64,000 bases of DNA from BOG-931 sp963724715 (GCA_963724715.1 CAVRVV010000008.1:62001-126000); one strand, 5' to 3'. Positions 24,222 through 34,421 are shown, numbered from the stretch's first letter. Numbers and translations: made by a program. Notes: generated by a model not told the origin, from the letters alone.

Positions 24222-25477
24222 TGCGCAATTATGCCCTTTTCGCTCGCTGGTTTATAGCGCGCCACCACGGTGCCGAGCACGGTCAGCACCACGGCGCAGA
24301 CACAGAGCGGCACAAACGCCGTCCACGGCACGCCGGTCGCGTCCCACAGCGCGCCGCTGATGGTCGGAACGACGATCGCGATGGTGTAGCTGATGGTGAA
24401 CATGCCGGCGGCCGTGCGCGACACGTCGACCGGCGCGCTCAAAAGCGGCGGCAGCGCCAGCGTCGCGATCAAGGTGATCGCCGTAGTGACGCCAATCGAA
24501 GCCGAACAGACGATGATCCACAGCGTCGACGGGATGAACATCAGTCCAAAAAAGGAGACGAATAGGATCGGGCCGAAGATCAGGAACGGCCATGCCTGCC
24601 GCTGCATGCGGTTCGCCATCGTCAGCAAGATGATCGGGGTGACGATCTGCGCACCGTTGAGCCAGGCCAGTGCGGGGCCGAGCAGCTCGGGCTTGCCGTG
24701 GCTGGTGAGGAAGTCGCCGAGAAAAGCATTGGTCGAAAAATACGCGGCGTTGTTGCTGCCCAAGGCCACGCCGAGCAGCCAAACCAGCGGACTTTTCCAA
24801 TCCGGCCACCACAGCCCGCCGATCGCCGCATTGGCGACACGCCCCCTCCCTTCCCTCCCCCGCATGCGGGGGAGGGTGGGGTGGGGGTCTTTCGGGATCA
24901 ACAAAAAGAACGCCGGCGCGATCAGCAGCGCCGGCACCGCCCAGGCGATGAGATCGCGCCGCCAACTGCCGCCGACCAGGGGCAAGACGACCGGAATGGT
25001 GAAAACGGTGGCAAACATCGCCCCCATCAGCATGCCGCTGGAATAGGCGATGGTGCCGAACGCAACGTGGCGCGGCAGCCATTCGCGCACCAAAGTCGGC
25101 ATCGCCGGCTGGATGATGGCGACGCCGAAGCCGGTGGCGATCGACGCGGCGTAGAGCGTCGCGACGTCGACCGCGGCGCCGCGCGCGCCGCCGGCCAGCG
25201 CCGCGATCACCATGCCGAGGATCACCGCGAGGCTGGTGCCGATGCGCGCGATGAGCAGCGATCCCGGCACAGCAGCGATGGCAAAGAGCGCCAGCGGCAG
25301 CCCGATCAACAGCCCGACCTGGGTCTCCGACATGTGCAACTCGTCGTGCACCTGCGGGATCACCGGCGCCATGGCGAGGATCGTCATGCGCATGGCGACG
25401 CCTGCGAGCCAGAGCACGAACATGAGCCTGATGAGGCGGCCGACAGGAAGGCCGTCCCGGCTTGCGGCAGAGGTCAT
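24218..25477 (-). CDS. MFS transporter with an in-frame palindromic repeat in the central loop
   Basis: 419 residues of a CynX/NarK-like major facilitator: LRLMFVLWLAGVAMRMTILAM-type first helix, twelve hydrophobic segments overall. Between helices 6 and 7 (about residues 196-212) is the peptide KDPHPTLPRMRGREGRGRVA, encoded by 24843-24890, an intergenic-type palindrome (CCCTCCCCC then GGGGGAGGG) of the family found between genes elsewhere in this window. It keeps the frame and adds a charged cytoplasmic loop. The gene overlaps the deacetylase start by 4 bp, so the transporter probably imports its substrate. Confidence 0.9.
   Translation of the reverse strand: MTSAASRDGLPVGRLIRLMFVLWLAGVAMRMTILAMAPVIPQVHDELHMSETQVGLLIGLPLALFAIAAVPGSLLIARIGTSLAVILGMVIAALAGGARGAAVDVATLYAASIATGFGVAIIQPAMPTLVREWLPRHVAFGTIAYSSGMLMGAMFATVFTIPVVLPLVGGSWRRDLIAWAVPALLIAPAFFLLIPKDPHPTLPRMRGREGRGRVANAAIGGLWWPDWKSPLVWLLGVALGSNNAAYFSTNAFLGDFLTSHGKPELLGPALAWLNGAQIVTPIILLTMANRMQRQAWPFLIFGPILFVSFFGLMFIPSTLWIIVCSASIGVTTAITLIATLALPPLLSAPVDVSRTAAGMFTISYTIAIVVPTISGALWDATGVPWTAFVPLCVCAVVLTVLGTVVARYKPASEKGIIAQ
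24843..24890. repeat. Palindromic repeat, family B, inside the MFS coding sequence
   Basis: Inverted arms CCCTCCCCCGC and GCGGGGGAGGG around AT, followed by TGGGGTGGGGGTC. The same arms plus GGTGGGGGTC occur at 31446, 49233, 54695 and 55951 between genes. Here it is read in frame by the minus-strand transporter gene. Confidence 0.8.
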
Positions 25478-25754
25478 GGAATGGAAACCCGGCGGTGGGC
25501 CGCCAACCTGCCTCAGCGGGCGCGATGGCGCAACAAACCGCGCCGCATCGCTGTTTTGCGCTTGCGAGGGCGATGGTGTACTAGATGTTGCGGGAATAAA
25601 ATCCTAGTCGCCAAGCGGCGTGACAGGCCGGAATCGAGTCCACAGCGTTTTTCAGTCTGACTAAAGTTTCGCTTTATCCGAAATCGCATTGTGCATACCG
25701 TGCACACACTGCGTCGTTTCATGTGAAACAGCCATCAAACATCGGTTGTTTCAT
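25478..25754. other. Intergenic stretch upstream of the MFS gene
   Basis: No convincing gene. It should contain the promoter of the MFS-deacetylase-EamA operon. Two short palindromes are visible, GTTTCATGTGAAAC at 25716-25729 and TTTCATGAAA at 25749-25758, which could be operator half-sites for a regulator. Confidence 0.5.
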
Positions 25755-25785
25755 GAAAAGGGGCCATCCCTCACGAGATGGCCCC
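25755..25785 (-). terminator. Intrinsic terminator of the candidate RNA
   Basis: Nine perfect base pairs, GGGGCCATC with GATGGCCCC, an 8-nt loop, then TTTTC on the minus strand. On the plus strand no T-run follows, so the direction is minus. Confidence 0.7.
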
Positions 25786-25960
25786 AGGTTGGGAGTGGGT
25801 GGGCTCGGGTTTTCCCGAGTAGGCTTTTCCCTTCGTCTCTGTGGTGAGAGACGTTGGGGCGCTCGTAGCCTCTCCTAGGAGAGGCCGAGGCGCGCCAGGC
25901 AGTGAACGGAAAGATACGGGCGATTCTAGCTGCTCCCCTAGAATTGCCAGTATCTACAAA
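25755..25960 (-). ncRNA. Candidate structured small RNA, five hairpins plus terminator
   Basis: Read on the minus strand, five stems follow one another. (1) GATAC/GTATC, GGC/GCC and ATTCTAG/CTAGAAT stack in one arm (25913-25954). (2) CTCG/CGAG encloses GCCTCTCC/GGAGAGGC (25862-25889, an 18-bp perfect palindrome at 25868-25885). (3) CGTCTCT/AGAGACG (25834-25853). (4) CTCGGG-AAAA-CCCGAG (25804-25819). (5) GGGGCCATC/GATGGCCCC (25760-25785), followed by TTTT. Reading frames across it have no family features. I do not recognise it as 6S, SRP, RNase P or tmRNA. The 5' end is a guess. Confidence 0.55.
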
Positions 25961-26207
25961 ATCGTTTCGCACTCGCGGCCACAAGTGCCAAATTGCAACT
26001 CTCCACCCCTTTTCCCTATGTTTTGCAGGGTTCTAGGACACAATGTCCCGAGAGGCTGAAAAGGATCGGGATGATGTGCTGCGGCGGATGCTGAAAACCC
26101 GACCGCTACATCACAGGCCTGTCGGCAAGCGCCGGAATGTCGATAACGAGCGGCCGGCCACGGAACCAAAAAAATCCCAACGAGCGGCGTGATTCGACTG
26201 AAGACGA

Positions 26208-26864
26208 TTAAGAATTCCCGGGCGGCGGAGTAGGGGCCTTTCGCGCCTTGACCATCTCTGGAAGCGTGAACAGATAGCGCAGCACAAGATCTGAAAAATT
26301 GCGCAGTGCAGTCAGTTCTTCGCGGGTCGGCTGATCTATTTCATGGGCAGTGTCGTTGCCCAGAAGGCGAATTTGATCAGCCCATTCTCCTAGTGAGGGA
26401 GTGAGTTTATTCTGTTTCACCAACTCGGCGATGCGATTTTTAAGAACCCCCGAGACTGCTGGATCAATTATTTTTAAGCCTACGTCTAAGGCCTTCCGGT
26501 ACATGGTGCCGGCGGCTTCTTCGTTTCCCTGGATGGGAAAATTCCGCTCTCCTTGAAGATAAACGCGCTCCACCTCTGGGGGCAGCAAATCTGGAATCAC
26601 TGGTCCGGGTACCTCGGGCCAGAAATTTTCGATTTTCCATCCCAACTCGGTTAGCTCGCCCTGCTGTTGCATTAATACGTTCCAGCCCACGATGTTCTGT
26701 GGGCGCGCAGGGCCGATCACGGCGGCCGATGGCTTTTTACATTTTGGGCAGGCTACGTGAACCGCCGCCAGGGTGCCCGCAGCGTTCGCCGCTTCTACCG
26801 CAACAACGCGCAACCCCATGTGCTCAGTCAGGCAATGCCGGCATTTCTGAGTTAGGACAGCCAT
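26208..26864 (-). CDS. DUF4145 domain-containing protein with N-terminal zinc ribbon
   Basis: 218 residues. The N-terminus has CRHC (residues 8-11) and CPKC (39-42), a probable zinc ribbon. The C-terminal part, YRKALDVGLKIID, then GEWADQIRLLGNDTAHEIDQPTREEL, matches DUF4145, a HEPN-like helical domain with R-x4-H-related motifs (here N-D-T-A-H-E). DUF4145 proteins occur near restriction and defence genes and in isolation; no activity is proven for this one. AGGAGAG precedes the ATG. Base composition here is less GC-rich than in the neighbours, which hints at horizontal origin. Confidence 0.8.
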   Translation of the reverse strand: MAVLTQKCRHCLTEHMGLRVVAVEAANAAGTLAAVHVACPKCKKPSAAVIGPARPQNIVGWNVLMQQQGELTELGWKIENFWPEVPGPVIPDLLPPEVERVYLQGERNFPIQGNEEAAGTMYRKALDVGLKIIDPAVSGVLKNRIAELVKQNKLTPSLGEWADQIRLLGNDTAHEIDQPTREELTALRNFSDLVLRYLFTLPEMVKARKAPTPPPGNS

Positions 26865-27253
26865 GACTGAGTCTCTCCTGAAACACCGCGCTGCGCTGGA
26901 AATTCAAGCTTGGACGGTGGTTGGTACTCCGGCAACAGATGCGACAAGCGCCCTGCGCGAAGCATATTGCACAAGATGTTCTTGCGAGAAGGAAGCATTT
27001 GTTGCGGCCCTCATTGATCAGGTGGTCGCTGATGCTTTCGCCAGCGCATGAAGCGCGTCGCCTGTTGCCTAATAGATTTAGCCTTAGTGAGGCCGTCGAT
27101 AAGTCAGGCGCTTGTCCAGCGATACCCTCCAGCACTTTATCCGCGTGGGTCTCATCGTTGATGCCAAGCGCGATACGATTTGAATAGCGGAAGTCGAACT
27201 CTGACTTGCAAGTATTGCGGAACAAATATAGAACATTCCCCGAGGGAACCGTC
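26865..27253. other. Intergenic stretch between the DUF4145 gene and recQ
   Basis: 389 bp with short open frames on both strands (for example 26863-27051 plus and 26824-27255 minus), none with a recognisable domain or good start. Its lower GC resembles the DUF4145 gene. It holds the divergent promoters and possibly remnants of a decayed gene. Confidence 0.5.
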
Positions 27254-29083
27254 ATGTCCGACCTCGCGGCGGCTGAGCGCGCGCTTCACAAGACCTTCGG
27301 CTTCGAGGCCTTCCGGCCGGGGCAGGGCGACATCGTCACCGCCATTCTCGATGGCCGCGATGTGCTGGCGGTGATGCCGACCGGCAGCGGCAAGTCGCTG
27401 TGCTACCAACTGCCGGCGCTCATTCGCGATGGCCTCACCATCGTGGTGTCGCCCTTGATCGCGCTGATGCGCAACCAGGTGGCGCAATTGCGCGGCTATG
27501 GCGTCGCCGCCGCGGCGCTCAACTCGGCCAACGATCCGGCGGAAAACCGCTCGATCCTCAATCAGATCGCACGCGGCGAATTGCGCCTCGTCTATGTGGC
27601 GCCGGAACGGCTGTTGAAATCGGACACCATCGAATTTCTCAAGCGCGCCAAGGTTACGTTGCTGGCGGTCGACGAGGCGCATTGCATCTCGCAATGGGGC
27701 CATGACTTCCGCCCCGAATATGCCGCGCTCGGCACCGTGCAGGCAGCGCTCGGCGGCGTGCAGACGGTGGCGTTCACTGCCACGGCGGACGCCGCCACGC
27801 GCACCGATATTCAGGCAAAACTGTTCAAGCGGCCGCCGGCCGTGTTCGTGCACGGGTTTGATCGGCCGAACCTGCGCCTGGCAATGCAGGCAAAAATCGG
27901 CGGCCGCAAGCAAGTTGCGGACTTCGTCAAAAATCATCCCGGCCACAGCGGCATCGTCTATTGCAGCTCGCGGCGCAAGACAGAGGAGCTGGCCGAATAT
28001 TTGCGCCAGATCGGCGCCAAGGCGCTGCCCTATCACGCCGGCATGGAGCCGCAGACGCGCTCGCGCAATCAGGACATTTTCCTGCAAGACGACGGTGTCG
28101 TTGTGGTCGCCACCACCGCCTTCGGCATGGGCATCGACAAGCCGGACGTGCGCTTCGTGCTGCATGCCGACATGCCGGCCAATATCGAAAGCTATTACCA
28201 GGAAATCGGCCGCGCCGGCCGCGACGGGCTACCGGCCGACACGCTGACGCTCTACGGCATGGGCGACGTTCGCTTGCGCCGTTTGCAGATCGACGACAGC
28301 GACGCCTCCAACGAGCAGAAGCGCGTCGACCGCCAGCGTCTCAACGCGCTGGTGTCATTGTGCGAATCGCCGCGCTGCCGCCGGCAGACGCTGCTGACCT
28401 ATTTCGGCGAGACCACCGAGCCGTGCGACAATTGCGATTTCTGCTGCGACGGCGCCGAGGTGATCGACGGCACCATCGCGGCGCAGAAGGCGCTCTCGGC
28501 CATCGTGCGCACCGGCGAGCGCTTCGGCACCGAGCATCTGACCAATGTGCTGATCGGCGATGACAGCGACGCGGTTTTGAGATTCGGCCACGATTGCCTG
28601 CCGACCTTCGGTGTCGGCAAGGAATACGGCAAGCAGGAATGGCGCTCGATTTTTCGCCAGCTCCATGGCGCCGGCATCATCGCACTCGACATCACCGGCC
28701 ATGGCACTTGGTCGGTCACCGGCGCCGGCCGGCGCGTGCTCAAGGGCGCGGACAAAGTCACGCTGCGCAAGGACACGCTCAAGCCCGCTGGCAAGAAAAC
28801 CGCACGCGCGGCCGCCAATGCCGCGGCGCTGGCCGACGGCGAGGCCGGCGACACGGCGCTGTTCGAGGCGCTGCGCCAGCGCCGCTCGGCCTTGGCAAAG
28901 GAGCAGCGCGTCGCCGCCTATGTGGTGTTCGCCGACAAGACCCTGATCGACATGGCGCGGCGCAAGCCGGCGACAGCCGCCGAGATGGCCGCCGTGCACG
29001 GCGTCGGCGAAGCAAAACTGCGGCAATACGGCGATATTTTCCTCGACGTGATCCGGCAGCACGCGGCGGCCCAAGCCGCATAG
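27254..29083 (+). CDS. recQ: ATP-dependent DNA helicase RecQ
   Basis: 609 residues from ATG 27254 (GAGGG upstream). Superfamily 2 motifs: MPTGSGKSLCYQLPA (Walker A), VDEAHCISQWGHDFRPEY (DEAH plus the RecQ aromatic loop), AFTATAD (III) and ESYYQEIGRAGRDG (VI). The RQC region has zinc cysteines C-(18)-C-DNC-DFCC within SPRCRRQTLLTYFG and TEPCDNCDFCC. A C-terminal HRDC domain begins near residue 520 (RQRRSALAKEQRVAAYVVF). RecQ unwinds 3'-5' and acts in recombination and fork repair. The gene stands alone, followed by a hairpin. Confidence 0.96.
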   Translation: MSDLAAAERALHKTFGFEAFRPGQGDIVTAILDGRDVLAVMPTGSGKSLCYQLPALIRDGLTIVVSPLIALMRNQVAQLRGYGVAAAALNSANDPAENRSILNQIARGELRLVYVAPERLLKSDTIEFLKRAKVTLLAVDEAHCISQWGHDFRPEYAALGTVQAALGGVQTVAFTATADAATRTDIQAKLFKRPPAVFVHGFDRPNLRLAMQAKIGGRKQVADFVKNHPGHSGIVYCSSRRKTEELAEYLRQIGAKALPYHAGMEPQTRSRNQDIFLQDDGVVVVATTAFGMGIDKPDVRFVLHADMPANIESYYQEIGRAGRDGLPADTLTLYGMGDVRLRRLQIDDSDASNEQKRVDRQRLNALVSLCESPRCRRQTLLTYFGETTEPCDNCDFCCDGAEVIDGTIAAQKALSAIVRTGERFGTEHLTNVLIGDDSDAVLRFGHDCLPTFGVGKEYGKQEWRSIFRQLHGAGIIALDITGHGTWSVTGAGRRVLKGADKVTLRKDTLKPAGKKTARAAANAAALADGEAGDTALFEALRQRRSALAKEQRVAAYVVFADKTLIDMARRKPATAAEMAAVHGVGEAKLRQYGDIFLDVIRQHAAAQAA

Positions 29084-29110
29084 TTCCCGACGCCATCGCG
29101 AGCCGCGCAA

Positions 29111-29136
29111 AACCTCGGTTTTTCCGAGGTTTCGCG
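29111..29136 (+). terminator. Probable terminator after recQ
   Basis: AACCTCGG and CCGAGGTT pair perfectly around TTTTT (29111-29131), followed by only TTTCGCG. The stem is strong but the T-run short. It lies 27 bp after the recQ stop and before the atp operon. Confidence 0.5.
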
Positions 29137-29328
29137 ATGTTGCACCCCATTCCGCGGTATGTTAGCAACGCGGCGATTTTCGCAGGCTTTGCGGGCTTTT
29201 CCGTGAGGTTCAGCGAATATCCAAGTCCCGCTTAAATCCCAAGGGCTTGCGCGGGTCCGCAAGGACCGCTGCCGAGCCTTTGGCAAAAACTCAAAGCTCC
29301 CTAGAGCACGCAAAAGGAGCGCAAAACC

Positions 29329-29889
29329 TTGGCCGCAGCAGAACCCATCGTCTCCGGCATGGCCGGCCGCTACGCCACCGGCTTGTTCGATCTCGCCCGC
29401 GAGACTGACACCATCGACGCGGTGAAGGCCGACCTCGAGCGCTTCGATGCACTCATTGCCGAAAGCGCCGACCTCAACCGTCTGGTGCGCAGCCCGGTGT
29501 TTTCCGCCGAGGAGCAGTTGCAGGCGCTATCGGCGGTTCTCGAGCGCGCAGGCATCGGCGGGCTGGCGGCGAAATTCCTCAAGCTCGTGACCACGAACCG
29601 CCGGCTGTTCGCGGTGCGCGACATGGTGCGGGCCTATCGCGAGATGGTCGCCAAGCACAAAGGCGAGGCCATCGCCGAAGTCACGGTTGCCGAACAGCTC
29701 AAGGACGAACATCTCGGCGCATTGCGCGCCGCGCTCAAATCGGTCAGCGGCAAGGACGTCGATCTCGCCATCAAGGTCGATCCCGCGATCATCGGCGGTC
29801 TGGTTGTCAAGCTCGGCAGCCGCATGGTCGACACCTCGCTGCGCACCAAGCTCAATGCCATCAGGCACGCGATGAAAGAGGCCCGCTAA
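29329..29889 (+). CDS. atpH: F1 ATP synthase subunit delta
   Basis: 186 residues. The start is a TTG at 29329, supported by AGGAG 9 bp upstream and the family N-terminus AAAEPIVSGMAGRYATGLFDLA, which has no ATG in the right place. The C-terminal block KVDPAIIGGLVVKLGSRMVDTSLRTKL is the signature of delta/OSCP. Delta joins the F1 alpha subunits to the peripheral stalk. First gene of atpHAGDC; the F0 genes are in another operon, as usual for alphaproteobacteria. The stop overlaps the atpA start by 1 bp (TAATG). Confidence 0.96.
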   Translation: MAAAEPIVSGMAGRYATGLFDLARETDTIDAVKADLERFDALIAESADLNRLVRSPVFSAEEQLQALSAVLERAGIGGLAAKFLKLVTTNRRLFAVRDMVRAYREMVAKHKGEAIAEVTVAEQLKDEHLGALRAALKSVSGKDVDLAIKVDPAIIGGLVVKLGSRMVDTSLRTKLNAIRHAMKEAR

Positions 29890-31418
29890 TGGATATCCGC
29901 GCCGCGGAAATTTCCGCAATCCTCAAGGACCAGATCAAGAATTTCGGCCAGGAAGCCGAAGTCTCCGAAGTCGGCCAGGTGCTCTCGGTCGGCGACGGCA
30001 TCGCCCGCGTCTACGGCCTCGACAACGTGCAGTCCGGCGAAATGGTCGAGTTCGAGAGCGGCGTCAAAGGCATGGCGCTCAATCTCGAAGCCGACAATGT
30101 CGGCATCGTGATCTTCGGCTCCGACCGTGAGATCAAGGAAGGCCAGACCGTCAAGCGCACCCGCGCCATCGTCGAGGTGCCGGTCGGCAAGGGGCTGCTC
30201 GGCCGCGTCGTCGACGCGCTCGGCGAACCGATCGACGGCAAGGGGCCGATCAAGGCCGACCACAAATCGCACGTCGACGTGAAAGCGCCCGGCATCATTC
30301 CGCGCAAGTCGGTGCACGAGCCGATGGCAACCGGGTTGAAAGCGATCGATGCGCTGATCCCGATCGGCCGCGGCCAGCGCGAATTGATCATCGGCGACCG
30401 CCAGACCGGCAAGACCGCGATCGCGCTCGATACCATCCTCAACCAAAAATCGCTCAACACCTCGAACGACGAGAAGATCAAGCTCTATTGCATCTACGTC
30501 GCGATAGGACAGAAGCGTTCGACGGTGGCGCAGTTCGTCAAAGTGTTGGAGGAGAATGGCGCGCTGGATTATTCGATCGTGATCGCCGCGACGGCATCCG
30601 ACCCGGCGCCGATGCAGTATCTGGCGCCGTTTTCCGGCTGCACCATGGGCGAATATTTCCGCGACAACGGCATGCACGCGGTCATCATCTACGACGATCT
30701 GTCCAAGCAGGCGGTCGCCTATCGCCAGATGTCGCTGCTGCTGCGCCGGCCGCCGGGGCGCGAAGCCTACCCGGGCGACGTGTTCTATCTGCATTCGCGG
30801 CTGCTCGAACGCGCCGCTAAGATGAACGACGAGAACAAGGCCGGCTCGCTCACCGCGCTGCCGGTGATCGAGACGCAGGCCAACGACGTGTCGGCCTATA
30901 TCCCGACCAACGTCATCTCCATCACCGACGGCCAGATCTTCCTCGAGACCGATCTGTTCTATCAGGGCATCCGCCCGGCGGTGAATGTCGGCCTGTCGGT
31001 GTCGCGCGTCGGTTCCTCGGCGCAGACCAAGGCGATGAAGAAGGTCGCCGGCCGCATCAAGGGCGAGTTGGCGCAATACCGCGAGATGGCGGCGTTCGCG
31101 CAGTTCGGCTCCGACCTCGACGCCACCACGCAGCGCCTCCTCAACCGCGGCTCGCGGCTCACCGAATTGCTCAAGCAGCCGCAATTCTCGCCGCTGCGCA
31201 TGGAGGAGCAGGTCTGCGTCATCTATGCCGGCGTCAACGGCTATCTCGATCCGTTGCCGGTCGACCGCATCCGCGCCTTCGAGGACGGTCTGCTCGGCAC
31301 GCTGCGCAACCAGCATGCCGATATTCTCAAAACCATCGCCGAGTCGCGCGACCTCGACGATGCGACGGCCGGCAAGCTCAAGGGCGCCGTCGAGAGCTAC
31401 GCCAAGACGTTCGCGTGA
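29889..31418 (+). CDS. atpA: F1 ATP synthase subunit alpha
   Basis: 509 residues. GDRQTGKTAIALD is the non-catalytic Walker A, the C-terminal signature appears as PAVNVGLSVSRVGSSAQ with the conserved Arg near the catalytic site. The N-terminus MDIRAAEISAILKDQIKNFG is the helix that contacts delta. It forms the a3b3 hexamer with AtpD. Start overlaps the end of atpH, so the two are coupled. Unusually, 162 bp separate it from atpG, and this gap holds a palindromic repeat. Confidence 0.98.
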   Translation: MDIRAAEISAILKDQIKNFGQEAEVSEVGQVLSVGDGIARVYGLDNVQSGEMVEFESGVKGMALNLEADNVGIVIFGSDREIKEGQTVKRTRAIVEVPVGKGLLGRVVDALGEPIDGKGPIKADHKSHVDVKAPGIIPRKSVHEPMATGLKAIDALIPIGRGQRELIIGDRQTGKTAIALDTILNQKSLNTSNDEKIKLYCIYVAIGQKRSTVAQFVKVLEENGALDYSIVIAATASDPAPMQYLAPFSGCTMGEYFRDNGMHAVIIYDDLSKQAVAYRQMSLLLRRPPGREAYPGDVFYLHSRLLERAAKMNDENKAGSLTALPVIETQANDVSAYIPTNVISITDGQIFLETDLFYQGIRPAVNVGLSVSRVGSSAQTKAMKKVAGRIKGELAQYREMAAFAQFGSDLDATTQRLLNRGSRLTELLKQPQFSPLRMEEQVCVIYAGVNGYLDPLPVDRIRAFEDGLLGTLRNQHADILKTIAESRDLDDATAGKLKGAVESYAKTFA

Positions 31419-31445
31419 TGATGACGACGCGCGCTTTTCATTGTC

Positions 31446-31555
31446 CTCCCCCTGAAAGGGGGAGGATGGTCGCCGCAGGCGACCTGGTGGGGGTCCATTC
31501 ACTGACCCCCACCCGGCTCGCTTTGCTCGCCTGCCTCCCCCTTTTCAGGGGGAGG
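31446..31555. repeat. Palindromic repeat, family B, inside the atp operon
   Basis: CCTCCCCCTGAAAGGGGGAGG (31446-31466) and CCTCCCCCTTTTCAGGGGGAGG-like arm (31534-31555) are themselves hairpins and are inverted copies of one another, joined through GGTGGGGGTC and GACCCCCACC. It lies between atpA and atpG. Confidence 0.85.
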
Positions 31556-31580
31556 TGCGAAGAAGCGCGGAGACTGACCG

Positions 31581-32459
31581 ATGCCTAGCCTCAAAGACCT
31601 GCGCAACCGTATCGCCGCGACCAAGGCGACGCAGAAAATCACCAAGGCCATGCAGATGGTCGCGGCGTCAAAGCTGCGCCGCGCCCAGGCCGCCGCCGAG
31701 GCGGCGCGTCCCTATGCCAGCCACATGGATACGGTGCTCGGCAATATCGCCGCGTCGGTCTCCGGCCTCGACACCGCGCCGCGGCTGTTGCGCGGTACCG
31801 GCAGCGATCTGAAACATTTGTTACTGGTCTGCACCGCCGAACGCGGCCTGTGCGGCCCGTTCAACACCGCGATCGTGCGGCTCGCCCGCGAGCGCGCCAA
31901 CGCGCTGATGGCGGACGGCAAAGAGGTCAAGTTCTTCTGCGTCGGCCGCAAGGGCTACGATCAGTTGCGCCGGCTCTATGCCCAGCAGATCGTCGAACTG
32001 GTCGATCTGCGTTCGGTACGCACCTTGCGGTTCGAGAACGCCGAAATGATCGCCGAGAAGATCATCGCGCTGTTCGACAAGTTCGAATTCGACGTCTGCA
32101 CGCTGTTCTACTCGCGCTTCCGTTCGGTGATCGCGCAGGTGCCGACCGCGCAGCAGATCATTCCGCCGGTGTTCGACGCCAAGACGGCAAATGCGCTGGA
32201 CGGCGCGGTGTATGAATTCGAGCCGGACGAGGAAGACATTCTTCGCGACTTGCTGCCGCGCAATCTCGCGGTGCAGATTTTCCGCGCGCTCATCGAGAAC
32301 GCGGCGTCGTTCTACGGCGCGCAAATGTCGGCGATGGACAACGCCACCCGCAACGCCGGCGAGATGATCCGCAAACAGACACTCACCTACAACCGCACCC
32401 GCCAGGCGATGATCACCAAGGAACTGATCGAGATCATCTCCGGCGCGGAAGCTTTGTAA
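31581..32459 (+). CDS. atpG: F1 ATP synthase subunit gamma
   Basis: 292 residues. PSLKDLRNRIAATKATQKIT at the N-terminus and the C-terminal helix TRNAGEMIRKQTLTYNRTRQ, then ITKELIEIISGAEAL, form the rotating coiled-coil shaft inside the a3b3 ring. LLVCTAERGLCGPFNTAI is the usual Rossmann-like segment. It follows atpA after a repeat-filled gap and precedes atpD by 37 bp, with GAGGAC as the next ribosome-binding site. Confidence 0.98.
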   Translation: MPSLKDLRNRIAATKATQKITKAMQMVAASKLRRAQAAAEAARPYASHMDTVLGNIAASVSGLDTAPRLLRGTGSDLKHLLLVCTAERGLCGPFNTAIVRLARERANALMADGKEVKFFCVGRKGYDQLRRLYAQQIVELVDLRSVRTLRFENAEMIAEKIIALFDKFEFDVCTLFYSRFRSVIAQVPTAQQIIPPVFDAKTANALDGAVYEFEPDEEDILRDLLPRNLAVQIFRALIENAASFYGAQMSAMDNATRNAGEMIRKQTLTYNRTRQAMITKELIEIISGAEAL

Positions 32460-32496
32460 CAAGCATTGGCGCTGTGAACAAATTTGTGAAGAGGAC

Positions 32497-33930
<1,434 letters not shown>

Positions 33931-33932
33931 GA

Positions 33933-34001
33933 GGGCGAATAGCGAAGTGGCGAATAGCGAATAAGCCGGCGCATCCATTCGCTACTCGCCATTCGCCATT
34001 T
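33933..34001. repeat. Palindromic repeat, family D, copy 1 (atpD-atpC)
   Basis: GGCGAATAGCGAAGTGGCGA and its near-inverse (ATTCGCTACTCGCCATTCGCC) flank a short GC-rich centre. The same element, reversed and diverged, is at 37461-37522 between rppH and the deacetylase gene. Confidence 0.8.
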
Positions 34002-34022
34002 GAGTTCAACACGCAGGCACCA

Positions 34023-34421
34023 ATGGCTGATCTCCATCTCGAGTTCGTGTCTCCCGAGCGGGTGCTGTTCTCCGGCGACGTCGATCAGGTCGACTTGCCC
34101 GGCGCTGAGGGCGACATGGGTATCCTCCCCGGTCACGCGCCGCTGGTGACCGCGCTGCGGCCCGGCATCGTGACCATCTTCAACGGCGGCAAGCGCGAGC
34201 CGGTTGTGGTCATCGGCGGTTTTGCCGAAGTCAGCCCGGCCGGTTTGACCGTGCTCGCCGACAGCGCTGTCGCGCGGGAAGATTTCGACATGGCGCAACT
34301 CGCCAGCGAGATCAAGGACGCCGAGGAAGACGTCGCCGACTGCACCGACGACGCCGAGCGCGACAAGCTCGCCCGTCACCTCGAACAATTGAAATCATTG
34401 CAAGCCGCGCTGGCACAGTAG
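34023..34421 (+). CDS. atpC: F1 ATP synthase subunit epsilon
   Basis: 132 residues starting MADLHLEFVSPERVLFSGDV, with DLPGAEGDMGILPGHAPLVT as the conserved beta-sandwich block and a C-terminal helical hairpin from about residue 90. The upstream in-frame codons (from 33825) run through atpD and the repeat and are rejected. Epsilon sits on the gamma shaft and regulates hydrolysis. It is the last gene of the operon. An adenylate cyclase gene starts 100 bp later. Confidence 0.97.
   Translation: MADLHLEFVSPERVLFSGDVDQVDLPGAEGDMGILPGHAPLVTALRPGIVTIFNGGKREPVVVIGGFAEVSPAGLTVLADSAVAREDFDMAQLASEIKDAEEDVADCTDDAERDKLARHLEQLKSLQAALAQ

Noticed and set aside
25755..25960. Idea that the hairpin cluster is tmRNA or 6S RNA
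   Set aside because: No tag-peptide coding segment or tRNA-like T loop is seen, and 6S should be one long bulged hairpin, not five separate stems.
26863..27051. A 62-codon plus-strand frame
   Set aside because: Starts inside the DUF4145 ribosome-binding region and shows no conserved pattern.
26824..27255. A 143-codon minus-strand frame between recQ and the DUF4145 gene
   Set aside because: No recognisable domain, weak start, and it overlaps the recQ and DUF4145 starts; may be a decayed remnant only.
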